Source: an uncultured Clostridia bacterium (GTDB taxonomy: Bacteria; Bacillota; Clostridia; TANB77; CAG-508). Taken from it: a stretch of DNA of 53,016 bases. The notes under the pieces are model-generated. The model was not told where the DNA came from. It did not search any database and saw nothing but the letters and a program-made list of their open reading frames with translations. Each line of letters starts with the position of its first letter. Position 1 is the stretch's first letter. The translations under genes and the position numbers were made by a program. Positions 16,078 through 23,686 of the stretch are shown here, piece by piece. The stretch lies in assembly GCA_944387555.1 (NCBI GenBank), contig CALXFH010000010.1, forward strand, positions 1 through 53,016, given 5' to 3'.

Positions 16078-16152
16078 AGGGGTATAGTGTCAATGGTAGC
16101 ACATCGGTCTCCAAAACCGCTTGTGAGGGTTCGAATCCTTCTGCCCCTGCCA
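16078..16152 (+). tRNA. tRNA-Trp (anticodon CCA)
   Basis: Acceptor strands AGGGGTA and TGCCCCT pair; the anticodon loop is CTCCAAA with anticodon CCA; the T arm is AGGGTTCGAATCCTT; the 3' GCCA is encoded. It lies 20 nt before the next gene on the same strand. Confidence 0.95.
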
Positions 16153-16172
16153 AATTAAAAGGATGTGACTTT

Positions 16173-16562
16173 ATGTATCATTGTTTTAGATTAACAAGAG
16201 GTATGGATTTAAAAGGAGAACTTGAATCTTTTACTAAAACTAATCATATCTCAGGTGTTATCTTAAGTAGTGTTGGTTGTTTAAGTAAATTAGAAATTCG
16301 TTTAGCTGATGGTGAAAGTACTCTAACAAAAGATGGTCAATTTGAAATTGTAAGTTTAATGGGTACTTTATCAGAAGATGGTGTACATCTTCACATCTCA
16401 GTTTCTGATGAAGAAGGAAAAACAATCGGTGGACATTTAAAAAATGGATGCATTGTAAATACTACTGCTGAAATTTGTATTTTAGATTTAGAAGATTATA
16501 AATTCACTCGTGAATTTGATGAAAACACTGGTTATGATGAATTAGTAATAAAGAAAAAATAA
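16173..16562 (+). CDS. PPC/DUF296-domain protein
   Basis: A 129-aa single-domain protein of the PPC (DUF296) family: RLTRGMDLKGELESF at the start, SGVILSSVGCLSKLEIRLA, then the signature GTLSEDGVHLHISVSD and IGGHLKNGCIV. The family makes trimers; in plants it is fused to AT-hooks, while the bacterial stand-alone proteins have no firm function. It follows tRNA-Trp closely and may share its transcript. The AAAAGG upstream is a weak ribosome site. Confidence 0.85.
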   Translation: MYHCFRLTRGMDLKGELESFTKTNHISGVILSSVGCLSKLEIRLADGESTLTKDGQFEIVSLMGTLSEDGVHLHISVSDEEGKTIGGHLKNGCIVNTTAEICILDLEDYKFTREFDENTGYDELVIKKK

Positions 16563-16633
16563 TGAAAAATTTTTATAAAAATTATAGGGAATAAAACTAA
16601 ATGTTTTGTTTCCTATTTTTTTATTTTTAGGAG

Positions 16634-17221
16634 GTGATTCTTATTAATAAAATTTTAAATGGTATTATAATTTTTATTTTGTTTTTTACTTTATTTATTT
16701 GTATCTTTTTTATTCCTACTTTCGGAAACTCTAATACTTCTAATTCTATTTCTTCTGAAATAATTGATTTTAATCCAAATGGTTTTGTATGGCCTCTTCC
16801 TGGTTACACTCGTATTAGTTCTTATTTTGGAAAAAGAGTTTCTCCTACCTCTGGAGCTTCTTCTTCCCATTCTGGAATTGATATTCCGGCACCTCAAGGT
16901 ACTAATTTTATTGCAGTTGCTGATGGTGAAATTACTTTTAGGCAGTTTTTAGGAGCAGGTGGCTATACTATTACCCTTTCTTTTTCAAACTTTAGAGTTA
17001 CCTATTGTCATTGTGATCCCAACTTTATTGTTGAAGTTGGAGACAAGGTAAAACAAGGCCAAATAATAGGACAAGTTGGTCCTAAATATGTATATGGCGT
17101 TCCTGGTAACCAATATTCTGACTCAACTGGCAAACCTACAAATGGTGCTACTACTGGATGTCACCTTCACTTAGGTATTCGTATTGATGGTAAATACCAA
17201 AACCCCTTAGATTTCTTTTAA
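16634..17221 (+). CDS. M23-family peptidase with N-terminal membrane anchor
   Basis: A protein of about 192-195 aa: an N-terminal transmembrane segment (residues about 8-25), then a LytM/M23 zinc endopeptidase domain with HSGIDIPAP (H-x3-D), GEITF, YCHCDP and HLHLGIRIDGKYQNPLDF (H-x-H). It should cleave peptidoglycan cross-bridges on the outer face of the membrane; spore or division roles are possible. The start is odd: the GTG at 16634 overlaps the AGGAGG site (16629-16634), while the codon 8 nt downstream of that site is ATT at 16643. A rare ATT start is therefore possible. Confidence 0.85.
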   Translation: MILINKILNGIIIFILFFTLFICIFFIPTFGNSNTSNSISSEIIDFNPNGFVWPLPGYTRISSYFGKRVSPTSGASSSHSGIDIPAPQGTNFIAVADGEITFRQFLGAGGYTITLSFSNFRVTYCHCDPNFIVEVGDKVKQGQIIGQVGPKYVYGVPGNQYSDSTGKPTNGATTGCHLHLGIRIDGKYQNPLDFF

Positions 17222-17223
17222 TT

Positions 17224-17252
17224 TTGCATTTTATGTAAAATTATGTTATAAT
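17224..17252 (+). promoter_or_regulatory. Promoter of the orphan gene at 17310, ATGTAAA-spacer set
   Basis: TTGCAT (17224-17229), 17-nt spacer with ATGTAAAA, TATAAT (17247-17252). It begins 2 nt after the stop of the M23 gene. Confidence 0.75.
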
Positions 17253-17309
17253 AGAAGTGTATTAAATGCTTTAGTCAAAGCAAAGGCAAACGTTCTTAAG
17301 GAGGAACAC

Positions 17310-17702
17310 ATGATTACTCAGGTCAATTCTTATTGGGATACTTCTGAAGTTAAGGACGGCCATGGTCCGTACCGCGTCATTGTCTTGTCCGATGGCACTT
17401 ACCATCTTGAAATTGACTGTGACAAGTATTCTAATGGTTTTTTGGTGTTGAACAGCTTCGCTAACGATGACTTTTCTACCAAGGATGTTATTGAATTCCT
17501 GTGTGGTTGTTTTGAAGATGGTAGTAATCTCAACGATGGTTTGGAGAACATTCTTGGACCGAACAAGCGGGTGACTGCTATCTGTATCGATATTTGTGGT
17601 GTTCCTGTTATGGTCAGTTCATTTGACCATGATGCCGACAAGATTTATAACAACTGGGATGAAAATTATGAAAATTATATTATCATGCTGAGGAACATCT
17701 AG
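17310..17702 (+). CDS. Hypothetical 130-aa protein, visibly GC-richer than its neighbours
   Basis: MITQVNSYWDTSEVKDGHGPYRVIVLSDGTYHLEIDCDKYSNG... is an acidic soluble protein with alternating strands and no motif I recognise. Codons such as GGC, CCG, CGC, GTC and CTC are common, unlike the AT-ending codons around it, which suggests different expression pressure or acquisition by transfer. It has its own ATGTAAA-spacer promoter, AAGGAGG 6 nt before ATG and a very strong terminator: a self-contained unit. Confidence 0.7.
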   Translation: MITQVNSYWDTSEVKDGHGPYRVIVLSDGTYHLEIDCDKYSNGFLVLNSFANDDFSTKDVIEFLCGCFEDGSNLNDGLENILGPNKRVTAICIDICGVPVMVSSFDHDADKIYNNWDENYENYIIMLRNI

Positions 17703-17738
17703 CTTTGGCTCACACCACAGGCTAACTAGCCTTGTAAA

Positions 17739-17765
17739 AAAGAGTCACCCTCTGGGTGACTCTTT
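17739..17765. terminator. Strong terminator after the gene at 17310
   Basis: AAAGAGTCACCC (17739-17750), loop TCT, GGGTGACTCTTT (17754-17765): a perfect 12-bp stem. Confidence 0.9.
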
Positions 17766-17817
17766 AATATTACTATTTTTTTATTTATACATATAGATAT
17801 ATCCCAAAATTGGACAT

Positions 17818-18282
17818 CTACATATCGTCATCTTCGTCTCCACATCCAGAACATCCATGGCAATCGCCGTTGCAATTATTCTCATCTGGGTCGTCATCAA
17901 CATCTCCAGACCAGTCTAGCTCTATCATGTTTTTACATTCTGGACATTCTACTTCTGTTTTATTTTCGTCTACATCTATAAAGAATTCATAATTACAATA
18001 AGGACAAGTAATTTCAAAATCAAATCCTTCGTCATATATATCTTTTTCTATATTGTCTATTACTTGTTGCATTTTAGACATTTTATCTTCTATCTGTTTT
18101 TGAGTTTTTTCTAACTGTTCTATTTCATCTTTTTTATAGTCCATAATATAATCTATTTGGTCTAACATAACATCTAAGAAACTTGCAAATCTTTTCTTTA
18201 TATATTCCAAGTCTTCTTTATCTTTTATGTTTTTTTCTATATCGTCTAAAAAACTCTTATATTCGGTTTTGATTGTTCCCAT
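17818..18282 (-). CDS. Coiled-coil protein with C-terminal zinc ribbon (CD1247-like)
   Basis: A 154-aa protein: residues about 1-85 form a long charged helix/coiled coil (FLDDIEKNIKDKEDLEYIKKRFASFLDVML...IEQLEKTQKQIEDKMSKMQQVIDNIEKDI). Then comes a zinc ribbon with CPYCNYEF and CPECKNMIELDW, and a Cys/Asp-rich tail (CNGDCHGCSGCGDEDDDM). The arrangement and its place directly downstream of efp match the clostridial CD1247 N-terminal-domain protein. Function unknown. I use the ATG at 18282 (MGTIKTEY), 9 nt after AAAGGTG; the upstream GTG lies in the ribosome site. Confidence 0.7.
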   Translation of the reverse strand: MGTIKTEYKSFLDDIEKNIKDKEDLEYIKKRFASFLDVMLDQIDYIMDYKKDEIEQLEKTQKQIEDKMSKMQQVIDNIEKDIYDEGFDFEITCPYCNYEFFIDVDENKTEVECPECKNMIELDWSGDVDDDPDENNCNGDCHGCSGCGDEDDDM

Positions 18283-18299
18283 AAATATAATCACCTTTC

Positions 18300-18866
18300 C
18301 TAAACTCTTTCCATATATTCGCCTGTTCTTGTATCTATTTTGATAACATCTCCTATATTTACGAATAATGGTACTTGTATTTCTAAACCAGTTTCTAGTT
18401 TTGCTGGTTTTCCTGATGTTGTTGTAGTATTTCCACTAAATCCTGGTTCTGTATATGTAACCTCTAACTCAACAAATGTTGGTGGTTCTACTGCAAATAC
18501 ATTTCCTTTATAAGAAAGCATTGTTACTTCCATATTTTCTTTTAAGTATTTTAAACAATCTCCTAATTGGTCTTCGTTTAATGGCATTTGGTCATATGTT
18601 TCATTATCCATGAAATAATATAGACCTCCATCATTATATAAATATTGCATTGCTTTTTTCTCTATTTCTGCTGCTGGGAATTTATCTGAAGGGTTAAATG
18701 TTTTTTCTAATGTTGCTCCTGTTATTACATTTTTTATTTTTGTTCTAACAAATGCTGACCCCTTTCCTGGTTTTACGTGTTGGAATTCTACAACTCTATA
18801 AACATTCCCATCCATTTCGAATGTTGTTCCATTTCTAAAATCTCCTGCTGAATATACTGATGCCAT
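18300..18866 (-). CDS. efp: Elongation factor P
   Basis: A 188-aa protein that binds the ribosome between P and E sites and relieves stalling at polyproline. Three domains are visible: KOW-like domain I with the loop [14 protein letters not shown] (its Lys near residue 32 is the usual contact/modification site), OB-fold domain II ([20 protein letters not shown]) and domain III ending [17 protein letters not shown]. The ATG at 18866 ([10 protein letters not shown]) lies 8 nt after AAAGGAG. It sits in the usual clostridial cluster with pepP. Confidence 0.95.
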   Translation of the reverse strand: MASVYSAGDFRNGTTFEMDGNVYRVVEFQHVKPGKGSAFVRTKIKNVITGATLEKTFNPSDKFPAAEIEKKAMQYLYNDGGLYYFMDNETYDQMPLNEDQLGDCLKYLKENMEVTMLSYKGNVFAVEPPTFVELEVTYTEPGFSGNTTTTSGKPAKLETGLEIQVPLFVNIGDVIKIDTRTGEYMERV

Positions 18867-19001
18867 AATTATTTCTCCTTTCATTTCTTTAATTAACTTT
18901 CTTTATTTTACTACAAATCTTAATAAAAATCAACATTATCTTTAAATTTCAACTTCTTTACATATTAATATTATTTTATATTATTATTTTATTAATATAT
19001 T

Positions 19002-20060
19002 TTATATTATAATATAATTTTTCTCAGATTTGGTTAAACTTATACAACCAAATTTTGTTATTTGTACTGTGTCTTCTATTCTTACTCCAAATTTTCCTGC
19101 TATATAAATTCCCGGTTCATCTGTTACTACCATATTTTCTTTTAATTGTGTATCTGTTCTATAATTAATATATGGTGCTTCGTGTATTTCCATTCCTACT
19201 CCATGACCTAATGCATGTATTAAATCGTATCCATTTAATTTAAAATCATTTTCTACCATTTTTGTAAGTAGTCTTGTACTTTCTCCATCTTTCATTTCTT
19301 CTAATGTTTGTACTTCATTTTTTAATACTAAATCATAAACTGGTTTTACATAGTCTGGTACGCTTCCAACAAAGAATGTTCTTGTCATGTCTGAACAATA
19401 ACCATTTACTTTGCATCCCATATCTATTGTTATTATATCTTGTTCTTGAATTTTTCTATCAGTTGGTACAGCATGTGGCATTGAAGTATTTTCTCCAGAT
19501 GCTACTATTGTTTCAAATGCTAAGCCATCTGTTCTTTCTTTATAGTATTCTTCTATTTCTTCTGCTATTTGTTTTTCCGTCATTCCTGGTTTTATATATG
19601 TTAATAAATAGCTAAAACAGTTGTCTGTTATTTCACAAGCTTTTTCTATATTTGATATTTCATCTTTATCTTTTATCATTCTCTGTCTTTCTATTATATG
19701 CTCTGTTTCTACCAAATTATTAATTTTATATTTTCTAATTAATTCTTTATAGTCTGCATATGTAACATAAAATTCTTCAAAACCTACATTTTCACAAAAC
19801 ATAAAGAAATTTTCATAGTCATCAGCTGACACATCATGTATATCATATACTATTATTTCATCATATAATGTTAAAATACTATGTACATGTTCTATATATC
19901 TTCCATCTGTTATAAATATATTATCTTTTCTTGTAAGAAGTAAAGTTCCTTCTGCATCTATTCCTGTTAAATATTTTATATTAGTTGGATTTGATATTAT
20001 TAAACCTTGCATATCTAAGCTTGACATTGTATTTCTTAACCATTGTAATTTAGAATTCAT
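19002..20060 (-). CDS. pepP: M24 family Xaa-Pro aminopeptidase
   Basis: A protein of about 352 aa with an N-terminal creatinase-like domain (MNSKLQWLRNTMSSLDMQGLIISNPTNIKYLTG) and a C-terminal pita-bread metallopeptidase domain. The metal ligands are seen in ITIDMGCKVNGYCSDMTRTF (Asp pair), HALGHGVGMEIHE (His), TDEPGIYI (Glu) and GVRIEDTV (Glu). It removes N-terminal residues before proline. I prefer the ATG at 20060; the upstream ATG at 20072 abuts GGGAG. It lies between efp and the prepilin peptidase. Confidence 0.9.
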   Translation of the reverse strand: MNSKLQWLRNTMSSLDMQGLIISNPTNIKYLTGIDAEGTLLLTRKDNIFITDGRYIEHVHSILTLYDEIIVYDIHDVSADDYENFFMFCENVGFEEFYVTYADYKELIRKYKINNLVETEHIIERQRMIKDKDEISNIEKACEITDNCFSYLLTYIKPGMTEKQIAEEIEEYYKERTDGLAFETIVASGENTSMPHAVPTDRKIQEQDIITIDMGCKVNGYCSDMTRTFFVGSVPDYVKPVYDLVLKNEVQTLEEMKDGESTRLLTKMVENDFKLNGYDLIHALGHGVGMEIHEAPYINYRTDTQLKENMVVTDEPGIYIAGKFGVRIEDTVQITKFGCISLTKSEKNYIII

Positions 20061-20093
20061 AACAATCCACATCTCCCTATTTTTCTATTTATC

Positions 20094-20849
20094 TTATTTC
20101 AAATTATACATTCCTAAAGTAAATATTTGTAATAATACATTTTTTATTTGTTCAAATGGTATATACATACTTATAAATGTCCCGATTACTATAAATGGTC
20201 CAAATGGTATATATTCGCTTGATTTTTTTATCTTACTTACTAAAAGAATTATACTAAGTACAGCTCCTATTAAAAATGACATTAGAGTAATTACTATTAT
20301 ATTTGATAATCCAAAGAACAATCCAAGTGCTCCCATTAATTTTACATCACCAAAGCCCATTGCTTCTTTTCCATAAAACAATCCACCTACTAATGTTATT
20401 AGTAAGAATATTCCTCCACCTGCTAGCATTCCAAGTAACATATTTATTGTTATTGCTACATCTGATAATCCATAAAGAAATGCAAATATAATTCCTACTT
20501 CAAATATTGTTAAATTAAGTCTATTTGGTATTATTTGTTGTTTATAGTCTATTACAAATACAGATAATAGCATTGGTGTTAATATTAGATATTTTATTAA
20601 ATCTAAGTTTGCAATTAAAGTTTCTTTTATTCCATATACATATATTAATGTTACATAAATTGCTGCTGTTAATAGCATTAATATATAATTTGGTTTAAAA
20701 TTTAATCTGTGTTCTGTAAAAAATTCTCTTGATAAAAATTTTTTATATTCTGGTAGCCTTTTATTTGCCCAGTTAACTAATTCTCCTACAAACAATCCTA
20801 CAAGTGCTGCTACAAAGTAGTATGCTATATGAACATCATTTATATACAT
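20094..20849 (-). CDS. Prepilin peptidase (A24 family)
   Basis: A 251-aa membrane protein with about seven hydrophobic segments and both aspartates of the A24A active site: VFVIDYKQQIIPNRLN (Asp in the D-x-x-x-x-x-I-P motif, near residue 101) and GFGDVKLMGALG (near residue 170). The N-terminal cytosolic Cys-zinc loop of many PilD proteins is absent. It cleaves type IV pilin-like signal peptides after Gly. No pilus assembly genes are in the window, but the DGR target at 11500 carries exactly such a signal and is a plausible substrate. Confidence 0.85.
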   Translation of the reverse strand: MYINDVHIAYYFVAALVGLFVGELVNWANKRLPEYKKFLSREFFTEHRLNFKPNYILMLLTAAIYVTLIYVYGIKETLIANLDLIKYLILTPMLLSVFVIDYKQQIIPNRLNLTIFEVGIIFAFLYGLSDVAITINMLLGMLAGGGIFLLITLVGGLFYGKEAMGFGDVKLMGALGLFFGLSNIIVITLMSFLIGAVLSIILLVSKIKKSSEYIPFGPFIVIGTFISMYIPFEQIKNVLLQIFTLGMYNLK

Positions 20850-20850
20850 T

Positions 20851-21351
20851 TCATTTTTCTCCTTTGTTATTTTTCTTTATTTTTTCTTTTATTTTATTTT
20901 CTATTGGCCTTTTCCAAGCTGTATACCAAAAGTCTTTTTCTTCTAAAGAATCTACTAATATAGTGTGCATTTTACATCTATTTCCACCAATTACATCTGT
21001 GAATATTTGATCTCCTACAACTGCTATATTAGAAACATCTTCTTCTAGCATTTTAGCGGCTTTCTTTAAACCACTTTTTAATGGTTTTTTTGCAAATAAG
21101 ATATATTTAATGCCAAGCATATTTGATATTTTTTCTACTTTTTCTTTTTTATTACTATTTGATACAATAATTAATTTTACTCCCTGACCTTTTAGTTCTC
21201 TTGCCCAATTTTCTACTCTTTTTGGCATTTCTAAGTTATAGTTTATTAATGTATTATCCATATCTAATATCAAAGCTTTTATTTTATTTTTTTGTAAATA
21301 TTCTATTGTTATTTTTTCTATTTTATCAAAATAATCATTTGGATAAATCAT
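20851..21351 (-). CDS. yqeG: YqeG-family HAD (IIIA) phosphatase
   Basis: A 166-aa protein with HAD motif I LILDMDNTLI, motif II VSNSN, motif III KPLKSGLKKA and motif IV VVGDQIFTDVIGGNR. It belongs to the YqeG group of small haloacid-dehalogenase phosphatases found in Firmicutes and related to mitochondrial phosphatidylglycerophosphate phosphatases; the substrate here is not shown. ATG at 21351 has GGAGG 5 nt upstream; the TTG at 21369 does not. It abuts the prepilin peptidase gene and is the first gene of the efp-side operon. Confidence 0.85.
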   Translation of the reverse strand: MIYPNDYFDKIEKITIEYLQKNKIKALILDMDNTLINYNLEMPKRVENWARELKGQGVKLIIVSNSNKKEKVEKISNMLGIKYILFAKKPLKSGLKKAAKMLEEDVSNIAVVGDQIFTDVIGGNRCKMHTILVDSLEEKDFWYTAWKRPIENKIKEKIKKNNKGEK

Positions 21352-21419
21352 TTTTTCCTCCAACGACAATATATCAAATATATATTATCAATTGCAACTC
21401 TAATTGTCAAGAAAAATAA

Positions 21420-21680
21420 GGAATTTAAAGCAAGAAAACAGCAAAAAATGTAAGAAAAAAACAAAAGACAAAACAAGAAATAAAACAAAAAACACAAAAA
21501 CTAAAATAACAAATACAATTAGAATTTTTTATTTTAGTTTTAGCTTTTTCTTAATTTAAGCATTCAGCTTGTTTAATTACATAATAATTATAAGCAAAGA
21601 AAAAATTGCAGTCATCCCAGTTAAAAGTGACCACAATCAAAATCGGTTAGGTAAGGCTTTAAGCCTTGCCTTTTTTATTT
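21420..21680 (+). ncRNA. Gene-free region with two hairpins and a plus-strand terminator; candidate small RNA
   Basis: No convincing reading frame lies in 21370-21748. AAAACTAAAATAA / TTATTTTAGTTTT (21497-21509 with 21529-21541) and GGTAAGGCTT/AAGCCTTGCC (21650-21670) followed by TTTTTTATTTT are present. The T-run is on plus, although both flanking genes are on minus, so something is probably transcribed on plus here. The 5' end is not known. Confidence 0.35.
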
Positions 21681-21748
21681 TCTTAATCATAATTATTCCT
21701 TATGACTAATCAAATTATGCCATTTATTCTTCCTTATGTCAAATTTTT

Positions 21749-22522
21749 TTATTTACAAAATCTGTGTCTACCTATTGTTACAGTCATTGGTCTTGACCAA
21801 ATCCATTTATTAGTTGCAGTTGAAGGATTAAAATAATATATAGCACCATAAGTTGGATCCCAGCCATTTAGTGCATCTTGTGCTGCCTTTTTTGCTGTTG
21901 AATCTGGTGATAAATTTATTTGTCCATCCCTTACAGCATCAAAAGCACCTGATTGGTATATTACACCAGATATTGTATTTGGAAAAGAACTACTTTTTAC
22001 TCTATTTAGAACAACTGCTCCTACTGCGACTTGTCCTGTATAGGGCTCTCCTCTTGCTTCTCCATAAATAATTCTAGAAAGCAAATTTAAATCACTAGAA
22101 TTACTAGATGAAGATGATGATGAACTAGAACTATAAATCCCCATAGCTTTAAGAGTTGCTGGACCTGCAATACCATCAACAGTTAAACCATTTTTTCTTT
22201 GGAAATACTTAACCGCTTCTAAAGTCTGACTTCCAAATATACCATCTACATTACCATTATAATATCCCCATCTTTTAAGTTTTTCTTGTATTTGCCTTAC
22301 TTCATTGCCTCTAGACCCATATTTAGATAAAGCTTCTACCTCACTGTTATTTGTAAAATACATAAAAATAACTGTAGAAAATAATAAAATTATAAATGTA
22401 ATTACCAGGCTTACTTTTATACTTTTTTTACTTAAAGTCTTTGCTCTTATTTTGTTTGTTTTCTCTTGTTTCTTATTCTTTAGCTTTTTAATTTCTGCCT
22501 TTTCATTATTTCTTTTAAACAT
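21749..22522 (-). CDS. sleB: SleB-type spore cortex-lytic enzyme / cell wall hydrolase
   Basis: A protein of about 257 aa: a basic cytoplasmic head, one membrane/signal segment (VSLVITFIILLFSTVIFMYF), a PG_binding_1 domain (LSKYGSRGNEVRQIQEKLKRWGYYNGNVDGIFG...AVKYFQRKNGLTVDG), a Ser-rich linker and a Hydrolase_2 (SleB) domain starting LLSRIIYGEARGEPYTGQVAVGAVVLNRV; the Glu in YGEARGE is the expected catalytic residue. It should digest muramic-lactam cortex peptidoglycan during germination. The ATG at 22522 follows GGGTGA; this site is inside a long inverted repeat. The upstream ATG at 22567 has no ribosome site. Confidence 0.85.
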   Translation of the reverse strand: MFKRNNEKAEIKKLKNKKQEKTNKIRAKTLSKKSIKVSLVITFIILLFSTVIFMYFTNNSEVEALSKYGSRGNEVRQIQEKLKRWGYYNGNVDGIFGSQTLEAVKYFQRKNGLTVDGIAGPATLKAMGIYSSSSSSSSSSNSSDLNLLSRIIYGEARGEPYTGQVAVGAVVLNRVKSSSFPNTISGVIYQSGAFDAVRDGQINLSPDSTAKKAAQDALNGWDPTYGAIYYFNPSTATNKWIWSRPMTVTIGRHRFCK

Positions 22523-22524
22523 AA

Positions 22525-22578
22525 AAATCACCCAAATGATAAAATTTCTTTTTACTATTTTTATCATTTAAGTGATTT
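22525..22578 (-). promoter_or_regulatory. 20-bp inverted repeat hiding the sleB ribosome binding site
   Basis: Plus 22525-22544 and 22559-22578 are inverted repeats matching at 18 of 20 positions. In the mRNA the stem contains GGGTGA, the only ribosome site for the ATG at 22522. It could restrain sleB translation or be a protein operator. Confidence 0.5.
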
Positions 22579-22615
22579 ATTATACATTTTATGGTTATTT
22601 TTCTATTTTACTTTT

Positions 22616-22646
22616 TGCTATTTTTTTGCCGTCCAAAAAAACAGCA
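22616..22646. repeat. Hairpin element with CCGTCC loop, copy 2
   Basis: TGCTATTTTTTT (22616-22627), loop GCCGTCC, AAAAAAACAGCA (22635-22646). It is similar to the element at 14285-14323 and directly follows the holA stop. Confidence 0.5.
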
Positions 22647-22648
22647 CT

Positions 22649-23674
22649 TTATGAACAATAATTACAAAGAATTGCTTCTAACCCTACTTCCAAATCTATT
22701 AAACCATTTTTATAATTAACATCTAAATCTCTTAAAGCTTGTAAAACATCTTTTAATTCTTTCTCTGTAAAATATTTGCTTTGAGTTTTATATTTGTTAA
22801 CAAGAAATGTTTGGTTTTGTTTTAAACTTAAAGATGTTACTATATCTTTATTATATTTTGTTGCTAATTTTAAGAAATATAATTTCTTAAAATGATTATA
22901 AAGCATAACTAAAATTCTTTGTATAGGCTCTTTATTATAAATCAAATTCTTTAATACATCTAAAGCTTTTCTTGTTTGTTTTTGTCCTAAATTATCTGTT
23001 AAATCAAATATAACCGCTTCTAGCTTTTTTATTGTTAAACTATCTACATCTTCTTTTTTTATTGTTCCGCCTTTACCTGCATACTCTATAAGTTTTCTTA
23101 TTTCATTTATCACATCTTGCATATTGGTACCACATATTTCTATAAAATATCTTAAAGTACTATCATCTATTTTTACTTCATATGCATTACAAATAGCTTT
23201 TACTCTTTTTTCTATTTGTACAGGCTTTTGGAAATCGAATTTACAAACAATTCCTAATTTATCTAATGTTTTAAATAATTTTAATCTACTATCTGCATCT
23301 TCTTCAACAAATACTAATATAACACCTTGGTTTATTATATCTATATTTTCATTTAAGTAGTCATTTATTTTGTCTTTTAAATCGCTAAGTTCCTTATTTT
23401 TTCTTTTACCTTCACTTTTAAATAGTCCTGTGTTTCTTGCAACAATTAGCTTTTTCTCATAGCCAAATGCAGGTGTTTCTATATCTTGGATTAATTCTTT
23501 TACATTTGTATCATCTATTAATACATAGTTTATACCTTTTACAGTTTCACCAAATAATTTTCTTATCTTTTTTAAATTATTTTCTAATAAAAACAATTCT
23601 TCCCCATATAAAAGATATAAACTATTTAATTTTCCTTGTTTTAATTCTTTTTCTAAATTATCAATAGATGTCAT
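22649..23674 (-). CDS. holA: DNA polymerase III subunit delta
   Basis: A 341-aa clamp-loader subunit that opens the beta clamp. The N-terminal NSLYLLYGEELFLLENNLKKIR is the typical HolA start; a degenerate P-loop-like domain, a lid (QKPVQIEKRVKAICNAYEVKIDDSTLRYFIEICGTNMQDVINEIRKLIEY) and the C-terminal collar domain (ARKALDVLKNLI...LYNHFKKLYFLK...LRDLDVNYKNGLIDLEVGLEAIL) follow. It is 12 nt from the upstream debranching-enzyme gene, probably the same transcript. Confidence 0.9.
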   Translation of the reverse strand: MTSIDNLEKELKQGKLNSLYLLYGEELFLLENNLKKIRKLFGETVKGINYVLIDDTNVKELIQDIETPAFGYEKKLIVARNTGLFKSEGKRKNKELSDLKDKINDYLNENIDIINQGVILVFVEEDADSRLKLFKTLDKLGIVCKFDFQKPVQIEKRVKAICNAYEVKIDDSTLRYFIEICGTNMQDVINEIRKLIEYAGKGGTIKKEDVDSLTIKKLEAVIFDLTDNLGQKQTRKALDVLKNLIYNKEPIQRILVMLYNHFKKLYFLKLATKYNKDIVTSLSLKQNQTFLVNKYKTQSKYFTEKELKDVLQALRDLDVNYKNGLIDLEVGLEAILCNYCS

Positions 23675-23686
23675 TTATTTACTCCT

